From Gymnopus androsaceus JB14 (Eukaryota > Basidiomycota > Agaricomycetes > Agaricales > Omphalotaceae), in the NCBI GenBank assembly GCA_009733575.1, contig ML769415.1:262524-326523 (forward strand): a stretch of 64,000 nucleotides of DNA, given 5' to 3'. A program made the position numbers and the translations under genes. This document shows positions 1-10,088 of this stretch, one piece after another. Under the pieces are notes generated by a model. It made no database searches and was not told where the DNA came from. It saw only the letters and a program-made list of their open reading frames with translations. Position 1 is the first letter of the stretch, and the number at the start of each line of letters is the position of its first letter.

Positions 1-1620
1 AAGCTTTTTCAGCAGAACTTCCGTCAAGCTGCAATTAAGCGCTTCCATCCAGCCCAGTATAACAAAATTCATGAGTTTCTCCGTGAACTGATAACCACGC
101 CTGACAACTTTATGCGACATACCATGGCGTAGGAATCTATCATATATCTCAGTAGCATTACTGACTTCCTTTCTAGGGTCTCTCAGAGAATCATATTCTC
201 TGCACTATACGGGCTTGATGTTAGCCCTGAGGATCCTCTCGCTGTAAAAGCCGTAAGAACGCTTCACACAATGGGCGGAACGCTAATTATTGGTGCGTTC
301 CCCGTAATTGAACGATTTCCGTGGATGCGTTTCTTGCCATCTTGGTTCCCCGGTTGCGGCTTCAAACGGATTGCGGACCATTGTATCAAAGAAATACAAG
401 AGCTGGATAACGCTTTATTTGACCTGGCAATCGATAATCTGGTGAGAATGCCTTGAACTCGATGTGGTTTGCAGTTATTCATTATAACTAGAACACGGGA
501 AGTTCAGGTACCTCACTTATTGCCGAACTGGCAGCCAAAAGTGAGGGAAGGTTAGCAGAAATCGAAGCAATCAAGACAATGGGCACCATTAGCTTTCTCG
601 GTGAGTCTCGTTTCTGACCGTTTCAACTTCAAATATTGAACTGGGGCAAATTAGCTGCAGCAGACACGGTAAGCAGAGTACTTCACACATTCTACTTCCG
701 AGAGCGCTGAACTGTCTACGCACGTATCAGACCATGTCTTCTATCAGTTCATTTATGCTCGCCATGACTCTCCATCCTGATGCACAAACAAAGGGGCAAG
801 AAGAGATTGACCGTATTGTCGGTAAAGATCGACTGCCTACCTTGGAGGACCGCCCATCCCTACCTTACATCGAAGCTATTTACCGTGAAGTTATGCGGCT
901 GCACCCTCCTGGTCCTCTCGGTAAAGACAATCCTAATAACAGTACCTCGGATATCTCTGAAAAGTTGTACTTTCAGGAATCGCACATCGTTTGATTGAAG
1001 ATGATTTCTACCACGGATATTATATCCCTAAAGGTATATATAATTTCTCCTTGTTTGATTCTGTGAGATTCATGATTTTTCCAAAGGATGCGTGGTGGTC
1101 CCAAATATTTGGTAAGTTCTCTTATATTGGTCGTGGATACTGAACGAAAGTGTTTAGGGCTATGAATCGAGATGGGGACGTGTATTTAAGACCTGATGAA
1201 TTTCTTCCTGAACGTTTTCTTGAGACTCCCTCTGGGCCGTTTACTAGCATAAATGATATTCATGCATTTGGATTTGGACGAAGGTTTGCTCGTATGAGAT
1301 TGTCTTGTCTCACTGAAGCCCAAATATCCACAGGGTTTGCGTAGGAAGACACATGGCCGACGAGAGCGTTTGGCTCGCAATTGCCTCCGTACTAGCCACG
1401 CTCACTCTAGGCAAGGCGAAAGACGAAGAAGGGAACGAGATTGAGATTTCTGAAGAATATACTGACAGTTTCTTCCGGTGAGTTACGGTCAAGTTAATTT
1501 TCAATGTTTAATGTTGTTCGCTGCAGGTACCCCAAGCCATATCGGTGTTCCATTGCACCTCGTACCCTAAATGCAGAGAAATTGATTCTAGCCACAGCTC
1601 TCAATGCATATCAAATTTGA
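1..1620 (+). CDS. Cytochrome P450 monooxygenase (5' end outside window)
   Basis: Haem-thiolate monooxygenase. The N-terminal anchor and first part lie upstream of base 1. Reading starts in frame at base 1 and runs through about nine exons separated by 45-65 bp introns (for example 129-176, 442-491, 601-654, 669-730, 921-976, 1034-1086, 1112-1157, 1284-1333, 1478-1526). Visible landmarks in order: I-helix AAADTT split by an intron near 655-735, K-helix ExxR (EVMR near 888-900), PERF (about 1216) and the haem loop FGFGRRVCVGRH, assembled across the intron at 1284-1333 with its axial Cys. The stop TGA is at 1618-1620. Every splice keeps frame, so the visible part looks functional. Substrate cannot be told; the sequence resembles the large fungal CYP groups acting on secondary metabolites or xenobiotics. 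Confidence 0.9.
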
Positions 1621-1814
1621 ACGCATATATACCATTGTTGATTGGGGATCTGTGCAGATACCTATATAGATGTTAGTTTCGCAGACTGTATAGCAAACTT
1701 GAATAATATACTGACGATGGTACTATGTGTATTTTGTAGATAAGATACAAAATGAATAAGGTATGTGTAGGGGTTATTACCAGGCTTCACAACCATAGAG
1801 TATAGGCACATTGC

Positions 1815-3484
1815 TCAAGCAGCGTATATTTTCAACCACTCAAAGTCAAAGTATGCATCCTCGAAAGCCGATGGATTATTGTTCACAAAATCTAGAAAGG
1901 TATTAATATTAGGAAAAGTATCTAGGGATTTTGTAATAGGCCTTACCGACGCAAGTCGATGGGCATCCAGAAGCAGCATAGACGTTTCCGGCCCAATCCC
2001 CACCTAGAGATTTGGTTATTCGGAGTGAAACTCGTTAAAAGAGCTCATGCTTACAGAATGTGACTGGAAGAAAAGATTAGCTATTTGGAACACAACAAAG
2101 CTGATAAGGGCAAGCTCACGATTTATGACAATATTCTGTGGACCAAACTTTGAAGCGATGTTGCAGCCCGAGGATGTGCTAGGAAAATAGGCTGTGGGCT
2201 CTCCCTAATTATTTATTTCGTCAGTTTACAGCCCGAAACAAGAATTTATTACTTACCCAGTTGTCAGTGTCTACATTGGTACTCCCACCACTCACTTCGG
2301 AAGGAACAGTTGTGTCCGAGCGGGACCAGAACCAAACTTTAATGGCAGAATCTGTCATTTCTAGGGCGTACCTGCAATTGAATATTGAGAAATATCTACT
2401 CCGGTACTCTCAAGAATCAGACTGGCGCACCATCCTCCGCCATACTGATTGAAAGTCGGTCCGTAGCTTGTTGTATCTACGAATTTTACTCCACAGCCTG
2501 CATTTGAGTTGACAGCAGTATTGCAATCATTGAGGACCGCGTTTCTAGTTCAAGGTTGAATTCGTTAATAATGCCAGTCCAGCAAAAGAAAACGACGTAC
2601 CCTTTCTCGATCCTGGAAGCTGGCATTGTACACCCTGAAATTGAGAGGCATATGTCAGTATATATCTTGAGGACGTACAGAGCAGTCTGTTTTCACCTGC
2701 ACTTGTGTGTAGTGTGGCTTGATTGGGTCCTTGATCATTGACTCCTTCCAAAACATCGATTTCTCCCTGTGAAATGGAAATAAGTTTAAGAGAAAGAAGT
2801 TCAAGTTATCAGGAAGCGTGTCTACATTATTGGGCCAGTCTTCACCGACAGTCCAAACCTATCCACACCATTTGTGGTCAGCATGTATCGGGTTAAATAG
2901 CTCGAGACTAGGCCATACCGCTGGCCAGGTACTTTATGAATGTTGAGTGCCAGAGGGAATGACAAAAGAGAGACGTGTGCTCACCCACAGCCCTGTGGCA
3001 TATGGACGAATGTTGAAGCTAACACCCAAAGCGAACGAAGAAAACTCATTGGTAAGAACTAGATTTCAAGAGGAAGATCGAGATGTTTCTGCTCACATCC
3101 ATAACCGAAGTCATGTATTGCTCGTTGGACTGAATCCGTACCGAGTTCCTTCCAGGTCCATTGGGGTTAAGCACGCTCCCAGAGTCAGCACGCAACACAA
3201 AATGATTTCCCGACGCGTATGTCAAATTATTTTCTGCAGCAGTGGTAGCGTCAACGTAGTTTCTATCGCAGAGGTTTTGTCCAGCATTAACATGGAGTCG
3301 GATTGATAGTATAAGCGGAATACACTTACACTCGACCGTTTGTTGGATCCGGTATAGCCTGGTACGAGAACGATTCCAAGAAACCAGTACCAGTAAGACT
3401 GTCCGACTGCGTATACGATGCACCGAGTACCAGCGGAGCTATGAAGAGCACACTGTTGATGAGATAGTATGTCCGTGAAAACAT
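1815..3484 (-). CDS. Secreted GH16 endo-beta-1,3(4)-glucanase, copy 1
   Basis: Glycoside hydrolase family 16, expected to cut beta-1,3/1,4-glucans of fungal or plant walls outside the cell. The ATG at 3484 opens a signal peptide (MFSRTYYLINSVLF then APLVLGAS). Next come a conserved GPGRNSVR stretch, the catalytic signature GEIDVLEG (about 2750-2775, two Glu flanking Asp), THSAG/CTMPASR, NSNAGCGV, and a C-terminal FVNNNPSAFEDAYFDF tail ending at the TGA 1815-1817. About eleven exons; most junctions are canonical and keep frame. The junction between SNEQY (near 3090) and HMPQGCG (near 3005) could not be resolved cleanly, so an indel or unusual splice there is possible. Tandem paralogue of the gene at 4283-5847, same strand and exon plan. 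Confidence 0.85.
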
Positions 3485-4282
3485 TTTGTGAGTAGCAGCG
3501 CAACTTGGGGCTTATGAGTGTAAGTAAACAATTGCAAAGCCATTTAAATATTCATTCTGTACGTACCTTTTCTTTCGTGTAACGAGACTCTGACCAGGTC
3601 GGAAACGCTTAATTCCCCTCCTCGTTATAGGATGACACAGATTTGGGTTTGGATCCGTAACACCAACGGTAAGATGAGGAGAGTCGTTTGCGATCTCATG
3701 CCCAACCCATAGTCAAACGCCAAGCGTTAAGCGTATACTTACCTGGTAAAACAGCCCAGTAGGACTTTTTGAGAGTGGACTATTGTCCAGTGGAGGCTCC
3801 GGTACAGAATTCAATGTCAGTGCATGGAGGTGTCATCTGGCATTGGTTACGATCCGAAACTACAAAAGAAGTCAGATCCCGAGGTTTTCTTTTAATATTA
3901 CTATTTGCTTCCCACATGGACACTCCCCACGAAGAGAGCCACTTTTCAGTTGGCAACATCGTTACTATGAAGAACGGAACTGAGCCTTACCAAGAATGGA
4001 TTCTCGAAGGGACTACACATGTACCGGATCCGCTTTGAGGTTGCGCAGGATTAACACTGGAGAGAATTCTTATCAGACTCCATCTTCACCAAAGAAAATC
4101 CATTCGAGGAAATTCCGTCCATCCAGTCAGAAGCTCAGGATAGTCTCGCTTGCCATCCGACTACGGCCTTATCCCAATTAGGGCTTTTGGCAGTAGACTA
4201 AGCTCAGGAATGGGATCAGATTGAGATTGATTAGATTTCTATCTATCCACCTTACATCCATGCAATAGACTTTGCTCCAGAA
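3485..4282. other. Spacer between the two GH16 genes
   Basis: Serves as 5' region of GH16 copy 1 and 3' region of copy 2. A 89-codon open frame on the plus strand (3769-4038) has no family resemblance I recognise and no convincing gene context. No repeat or RNA gene seen. Confidence 0.5.
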
Positions 4283-5847
4283 TTATGTATAAGCTCTTAG
4301 AGAGACAAAGTCGAAATATGCATTTTCAAAGGCTGCTGGGTTGTTGTTGACATAATCTAGAACAGGTCGTGAGCGCGAACATTGTCAGTCAAATCATTAG
4401 AGACTCACCAATGCAATCCGATGGACAATTGTCTGAGGGATAGGCGGCACCAGCCCAGTCGCCACCTTTTGGATTGAATCAGAGTCAGATAATGCCCTTA
4501 ATCGGACGGGTGAGGATTACTAACAGAAAGTTACTATTATTACAGGTGAGCATGAGCGCTCGTTAGTGATAGGAGAGTTCAAAAGGACGTACAATTGATG
4601 ATAATATTTTGAGGTCCAAAGTGAGAGGACAGAGAACAAGTTGAGCTGTTTGGGAAGTATGCTACGGGAGTTCCCTGTAGAGCACCGTAGAGGTTGAGAA
4701 ATTGGTTAAGCCGAATGATTCTGAAATTCACGTACCCAGTTGTCGGTGTCAATTGTGGCACTGCCTTCACTAACGCCGGAGGGGAGGGAAGTGCCACGAG
4801 CCCAAAACCAGATCTTGACAGAATCTTGCGCAAGTTCCATAGCATACCTTCGCTTTATCAGTACACTGGCAAAGAAACAGGCTCGCAAAACAGACCATCC
4901 ACCGTTATTATCATTGAAGGTAGGCCCAAAGCTACGAGAATCGCCGAAAGTGACTCCACAACCTGCGTTACTGTTCACAGAAGTATCACAGTCCGCTTGA
5001 AGCGCGGTCCCTGTCTCTGATCGAGAAGCGGGCATTGAACAGCCTGGGCTGGTATGTAGAGTCCTATGAACACCAATCGTCAAAATCAATACAAGACACT
5101 ATATGCGATCAACTTTACCCTTGGTTTGTACCAACGTTATTAACGCCTTGATGAGTAGTACTTGTCAACCTACGTTACGGCCAGAAGATTACTAGATATC
5201 TATGTACCTTCGATGATATCTATTTCCCCCTGTAAAGAAATTTCCGTAAGCAAAGATATGAGTGAATGAATTTGCAACAAAAATCTGCTCACGTTAGCGG
5301 GCCAGTTTTCACCTACAGTCCACCACGCCGGCCAAGTTCTATATGATTTGTAAGAAAACCAGTTTAGTGTTCTAAATGATACTGACCCGCAGCCTTCTGG
5401 CATATGGTTGAGGTTCGCCCTATTTCAATGTTGAGAAGATCCTAAAATCATTCCATGAAATATACATACACCAAAACCGTACCGATGCCATATTGTTTGT
5501 TGGACTGGAGCCGGACAGAGTTCCTCCCCGGACCATCAGGGTTCAAGGTCGTGGTGAAGTCCGCACGAGCTATGAAATTGGTTGATGAGGCAAAAGTCAG
5601 ATTATCCTGGGCAGCTGTGGCTGCATCAACGTAGTTTCTGGGATAGTATAAGACCGTGAGTTCAATGTAGTCAAAGGGCTGGCGTTGCTTACACTCTCCC
5701 ATTTGTCGGATCCGGGATGTTCTGAACTGTGAAATCGGTCAGAAAGTCTTGACCGATGTAGGTGTCTGTCAAGGTATATGATGCAGCCAATGTCGGCGAT
5801 GCGAACGCCAGGACAGAGAATAGAGACAAGGTAAAAGAGACCAGCAT
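4283..5847 (-). CDS. Secreted GH16 endo-beta-1,3(4)-glucanase, copy 2
   Basis: Same family and likely role as the neighbour at 1815-3484. I chose the ATG at 5847 because it opens a compact signal peptide (MLVSFTLSLFSVLAFASP) and a TATA-like stretch lies about 35 bp upstream; an in-frame ATG at 5904 is the alternative. Readable landmarks: IPDPTNGRV, GPGRNSVRLQSNKQYG, HMPEGCG then TWPAWWTVGENWP, catalytic GEIDIIEG (about 5208-5232), TLHTSPGCSMPASR, NSNAGCGVTFGD, VKIWFWARG, SSHFGPQNIIIN and a C-terminal DYVNNNPAAFENAYFDF ending at TAA 4283-4285. All splices checked keep frame, for instance a GTATGT donor after QYGIGTVL. It looks intact and active. The pair suggests a local tandem duplication. 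Confidence 0.88.
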
Positions 5848-6419
5848 GAGAAATAAAGACGATGATGATAGTCTTGAGCCTTTATAATATCCTAATATGT
5901 CCATATTCGGGGATTAAACGAGCCAGGATAGTTATATGCGAACGCATTATAACGCAACAGAGAGCTTTAATTGCTTGCTTTAGCACATGTCTATTTGTCG
6001 CCATAAGTACGATGAAGAATTGCATGGATTTGAACGGGTCCTGTTTCTATAAAGTGGAAGACATGTAAAAGAGGATATATAATCATATAGAAGAAGCGGT
6101 GTAAATCTTGACCTGAAAACAAAGCGGAACGTACTATGAGTTATGTACTGTGTTACAACTGACAACTCCATGCTCACCTTCTACCATGCTCTCCAACTTA
6201 TTATCGTCTCGTTATGTATCCATCGAGCTTGAGGCGTGATCGGGCCGTCATTCATCCTACAAGTACAGCTGAGGTACCTGCAATAGACCGAATTGTGGTC
6301 TTGATGAAAGGGAAGACTGCACAAAATATCGGTTGAGATTGGTTGAGAACTATTGAGAGCTAATTTTTGTTTTTGACAGCTCTGCTCGATCTCAGGATCC
6401 GGACTTTTCACTCGAAAAC
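5848..6419. other. Spacer upstream of GH16 copy 2
   Basis: Contains the TATA-like element of GH16 copy 2 (about 5880-5890). No gene recognised in the rest. Confidence 0.5.
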
Positions 6420-6804
6420 GATACAGCGATAAATGGACTTTGCCGCGTAGCCCATGCACTAAACCAGTGATAATTCGGCGCACTATAGGCAGATAGACTT
6501 CTAGATTTTCTGGCGTAGCATCCCATCCAAACATTGCTCCAAGACATTGCGCAAATCGTCTGGAACAACATCAGTTCGCTGATTAGATGGTAAGAAATCA
6601 GACCCGGAATTTGAAAGATATAGAAGTGCACCTCATATCGATATTAAAAGCACCAAAAGCTGCGACTGCTGCATTGAAATCATTTCCAAGTCGAACGTAA
6701 ACGTCGCTGGCATGACCCTCATCGACTTTGACCAAGCTCCATTGTGTGAGTGCTTCAAGCAGCTGCTTGATCGATACTACCAGTCGGGTGACCGCTGATT
6801 CCAC
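6420..6804 (-). pseudogene. Fragment of a Bud6/AIP3-like gene (N-terminal conserved region)
   Basis: On the minus strand the sequence reads VESAVTRLVVSIKQLLEA, then SDVYVRLGNDFNAAVAAF and NIDM. After an apparent intron (about 6572-6628) come DLRNVLEQCL and ENLEVYLPIVRRII with GLVHGLRGK. This matches my memory of the conserved N-terminal segment of basidiomycete Bud6/AIP3, an actin and formin regulator at polarity sites. The pieces lie in different frames: one base appears lost before VPDDLR and another after EQCL, both within about 6520-6575. There is no start codon, and the long C-terminal part of the family is absent. I therefore read it as a broken, truncated copy; the functional gene would be elsewhere in the genome. 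Confidence 0.72.
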
Positions 6805-7483
6805 CGCAGGCTAAAGTTCAACCCAACATTAGTTGGTCGGAAGACTGAAAATTGGTGTTCAAAGGCGAGCATTAGTTCCGCTCTAAGTGCTGCTGCGTGT
6901 TGAAGATGATGAGGATTGTCGGTTTTGCGAGGGCATGTGGAATTATAGCAAAGCTAGCAGAATAGACTTTGGTTGAACTCGGTGGACCGGTCATCACGCC
7001 GGTCCTTCAGCGGTCCGGGTAAGTACGCACTAAGTAGTGTGCGTCTTGGTGTGCGTTAAGTATGTACTAATACTAATCTTTCTGGAAGAAGCGGCCCCGA
7101 AGAGTGTTAAATCAAAAATTGTGCCATTATACCTACGATTTAGAGTTTAATTGAATTCGCCAAAACCAGCATTATCAGATCATCGCGTATCGCCCCTAAT
7201 ACCATACATACAGCTGGTATGTCAGTTTCTAGTAACTTAATTTGTTCCATGGTCAATCGTATTCAGTAATAATAATATCTAAAGGCGTATATAAGCAATG
7301 CGACAGCGAGATAAGATGTAGTCCAAATATTGTCTGTCAGTAGATAAGTTAAATAATAGATATGCAAAAAAGTCCAACAATGTATACAGGTTCCGAGTTG
7401 CAATAAGCGAATGATGTCCAAAACTTTGCGTGCTCTACAGTCGTTAGCGTAAAATTAAGATCATGATGCGCGAAAATCCCTCC
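6805..7483. other. Intergenic region with GGTCC-rich cluster
   Basis: No gene. At 6983-7020 there are closely spaced GGACCGGT, GCCGGTCC and GCGGTCCGG words, followed by an imperfect inverted ACGCACT/AGTGTGCGT pair (7025-7045). The rest is AT-rich and unremarkable. Confidence 0.4.
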
Positions 7484-7507
7484 GACCGTTTCTCCAGAGA
7501 AACGGTC
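7484..7507. other. Perfect 11-bp hairpin at the 3' end of the DUF6593-type gene
   Basis: GACCGTTTCTC and GAGAAACGGTC are perfectly complementary arms around a 2-base loop. On the minus strand the hairpin begins at the last base of the TAG stop of the gene at 7507-8215, so the transcript would fold here right after translation ends. Role unknown. Confidence 0.8.
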
Positions 7508-8215
7508 TAGTCTATGCTACGTCCGCACTGCATTATCACCGTAGCAATAATACAAGCATCGAGCAAGCCAAGTTGAATCGCTTGATTGGTCAAGTCAAGC
7601 ATAATTGTACCATGGCCCCGAGAGATTCTGGCGAGAAACTCAGGGTTTGAGCCCGTAGTGTACATCTAAAAACATTGATTCCTTGGGCGGAACATACAGA
7701 ATCAAGTCAAGTAACTTACATTAATATAATTGTCCTGCGGAGCCCACGTATATCGAACACTTTGGAATTGCATGGTTCGAGCTCTATTACTGAATTCAGT
7801 CCCGCCAGAGTACAGGTAGATAACATCCTTACCTTCTATCGGAGTTCAAACGCAACCAATCTCTCACCGGATACTTCGACATTACATCGCGTATCTCGAC
7901 AAGAGGTTGACGTTGCCATTCGACAAGAGCACAATTCCTTCCCTGGCTTTTTTGAAAGAGTGTATACGTGGGGTTCTCGGGGTCCGTTACAACGCGAAGA
8001 TACCTCTGGCGGTTAGGTCCAGTGACAGTGCAATTTAGAATATCTGGTGAAAAAGAAGAGATTTCGAAAGTGATAAGGTTGGCCGCAGGAGGTGGCTGGC
8101 CATATGGGAGAGCACCAAAGGTCGACGGTGCAATGCCATTGTTGATATCACGTAGTGCTGAGCCCCCTTGGCCTGCCTGAGACCATCCAGCAAACGGGTT
8201 AAAATAAGCATCCAT
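7507..8215 (-). CDS. DUF6593-type protein of unknown function
   Basis: Three exons. Exon 1 starts at the ATG 8215 (MDAYFNPFAGWSQAG) and carries LITFEISSFSPDILNC, a GPNRQRYLRV segment and KYPVRDWLRL. An intron (about 7766-7832) joins SDR to SVRYTWAPQDNYI; a second short intron precedes YTTGSNPEFLARI. The C-terminus has IQLGLLDACIIATVIMQCGR, ending at TAG 7507-7509. All junctions keep frame. The architecture (N-terminal beta-rich segment, WAPQ motif, conserved C-terminal helix) matches a basidiomycete-restricted family I recall as DUF6593; function is unknown. A TATA-like TATAAGA lies near 8333-8339 on the minus strand. A hairpin overlaps the stop. Confidence 0.82.
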
Positions 8216-8619
8216 AGTAGCAAGAAATTAAAAGCGAAGGAAAATGAGAAAAGTCAAAAAGATGAACACGGGCTGGAGAGCAGAACCCAAGTAGAAGAGA
8301 AAGATGGAGGACCCAGCCAAACCTGGCTCTTCTTATAGTGGATTGAGGATTTTAGCAAACGACCACTGGAGTCTTGGTGAGTCATGTCTGAGGCTCGCTA
8401 ACTGGGTGGCGGGATGTAAGTTTGTATAGAGCTCACCGCTCCCAGAATACATGGTTTCAATGAGCACGTCAATAATCAATTTCAGACTCCGTGACTCGTA
8501 GAATTTGCGATGTACTCAAGCGAAGTAAAACACAAAACTAGAAGATGATGTTGGAATGCCAAAAGTAAGTAGGCTCACTCGGATTTAGCACAACTTGACT
8601 TACATTTACTAGGTACGAC
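8216..8619. other. Spacer
   Basis: Promoter side of the DUF6593-type gene, with a TATA-like word near 8335. Nothing else recognised. Confidence 0.5.
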
Positions 8620-9400
8620 GTTAATTCACAACCGATGCTGAAACTTCCACTATTGGGAGCTCCCGAGCCCCGCCTTTCTCAACTGCGAAGTCAGTATAAA
8701 AGTCTAAGGGTATGACGGGGAAACATGAAGTTTCGGCTGCACTGTACATCAAATTGTGCTCTTGTAATAGAGATGAAGTTACCAGTGTAGAATGCATAAC
8801 TTTCAGGTTGGGTACAATCATTCTCCCACAACCCGTTGTCACCGCCGGTGGAAGTAGAATTAACCGCGGTGCGATGTCCACTGCATAGCTGTGTTCAAGC
8901 GAAGTAGTGTTAACGAATACAAGTCCCCAGCATAAGAAACATAAATTAATGGGGGTTCTGAATGGAGAATTAAGGAGAAAATACAGAGATAGTCAAAGGA
9001 AACGACACCTACATCGCTACAACCTCAATAATGAAGCCAACAAATGCGCTATATACTTTCACCGCCCATTCGTTAGGGTCGTATCGTGCACTACGGTCGT
9101 CTTGATTCTTGAACAAGTGAACAATGTCAAGAACTAAAGAATCATAAAGAATGAGATGTACAAAGTTTCGAGATCGTCAACGCTAATCTACAAGAGATAG
9201 AGCCGTTGATTTTCGGGCGGTATTAGATCTTTTGGTGAAGCTTACCTTGGGAAGCTTGAGAGGTACGAAGAGCAAAGATACTGCCGGCGACCTCGTCTCC
9301 TAAAGACAAGAAATGCCAAATAACAGGGGTAAACATGAGCCCTATGAGTGATCGATCGTCACGACCAGCGCTGGATGATTTGTAAATGGATTCGTCCAAG
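8620..9400 (-). pseudogene. Possible remnant of a multi-helix membrane protein gene
   Basis: Minus-strand segments joined by plausible short introns read GDEVAGSIFALRTSQ, then VLDIVHLFKNQDDR and YDPNEWAVKVYSAFVGFIIE, then a hydrophobic stretch (INLCFLCWGLVFVNTTS), HSYAVDIAPRLILLPP and CGRMIVPNLKVMHSTL. The pattern of hydrophobic segments and intron phases looks protein-like and recalls the many unnamed basidiomycete multi-span membrane proteins, but I cannot assign a family. No convincing start or stop was found; the piece downstream of STL continues only in a frame that soon stops. It may be an unannotated real gene with exons I failed to place, or a decaying one. Confidence 0.35.
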
Positions 9401-10088
9401 ATATTAATATAATATAGTAGTAAACTCCGGGCACCAGCTGTGAGTTCTCCTCAAATAATATTAGAGGAGCGGAGTTGCAAACTTCGCGCTGAAGAGGTGA
9501 TTAGACTCGAGCCTGCTGTTGCAGCTCTCTCGAGTGCTGCGCTAACTGAGGATCTGCGCTGCGCTTTCTATAATTAAAATTCCTTTTCAGGCACATGCAG
9601 CGTTGAGCGATTGAATTATCTGGTAATTGCCTTATAGTACTCATCGTATGCAGTTCATGGGATTGAATTCGGGGAGAATCGGAACATAAAATTACTGTGA
9701 ACAACTCCCAGACAAAAGGCATCAAGAGAGCTACAAGTCCCTCTGAGTGTGACGTTTAATACTCGACACCAACCAGCTGCAAGTGAAATACGATATCCAC
9801 CGGTTTCCCAGTGGATAGACGCATCTCGACAAAATGAGCCTTAGCTTTTCCAAGCATCACGCACAAAACAACAACACTACAAAAGGTTAACGACTTTGGA
9901 GTAGGCCAGTGAAAACGCGCACTTACCTTTCGTGGACCTTCAAAGAAAGCAACGTTCCTGAATAAAATCCTCAGATGAACTGGGAGGAGAAAAGCAAGGA
10001 AACGTACAGGTGCTTCAGCTCTGATCCTTGTAGCCGAAATGCGACTCGAAAACGGCTCCGGAAATAGTGCTGAATTTGAGCGGTACAC
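9401..10088. other. Region 3' of the RRM-like gene, possible extra exons
   Basis: Between 9757 and 10088 the minus strand has open segments (for example FRNVAFFEGPRK, then VVVLCVMLGKAKAHFVEM and VDIVFHLQLVGVEY before a TAA) bounded by GT and AG. They could be further 3' exons of the gene at 10089-13022 or untranslated sequence. 9401-9756 holds nothing I recognise. Confidence 0.35.

Noticed and set aside
1284..1333. Apparent stop just after the P450 haem-region FGFGRR
   Set aside because: A GT-AG intron here restores the full Cys haem loop.
3769..4038. 89-codon plus-strand open frame between the GH16 genes
   Set aside because: No family resemblance, no splice partners, lies in promoter sequence.
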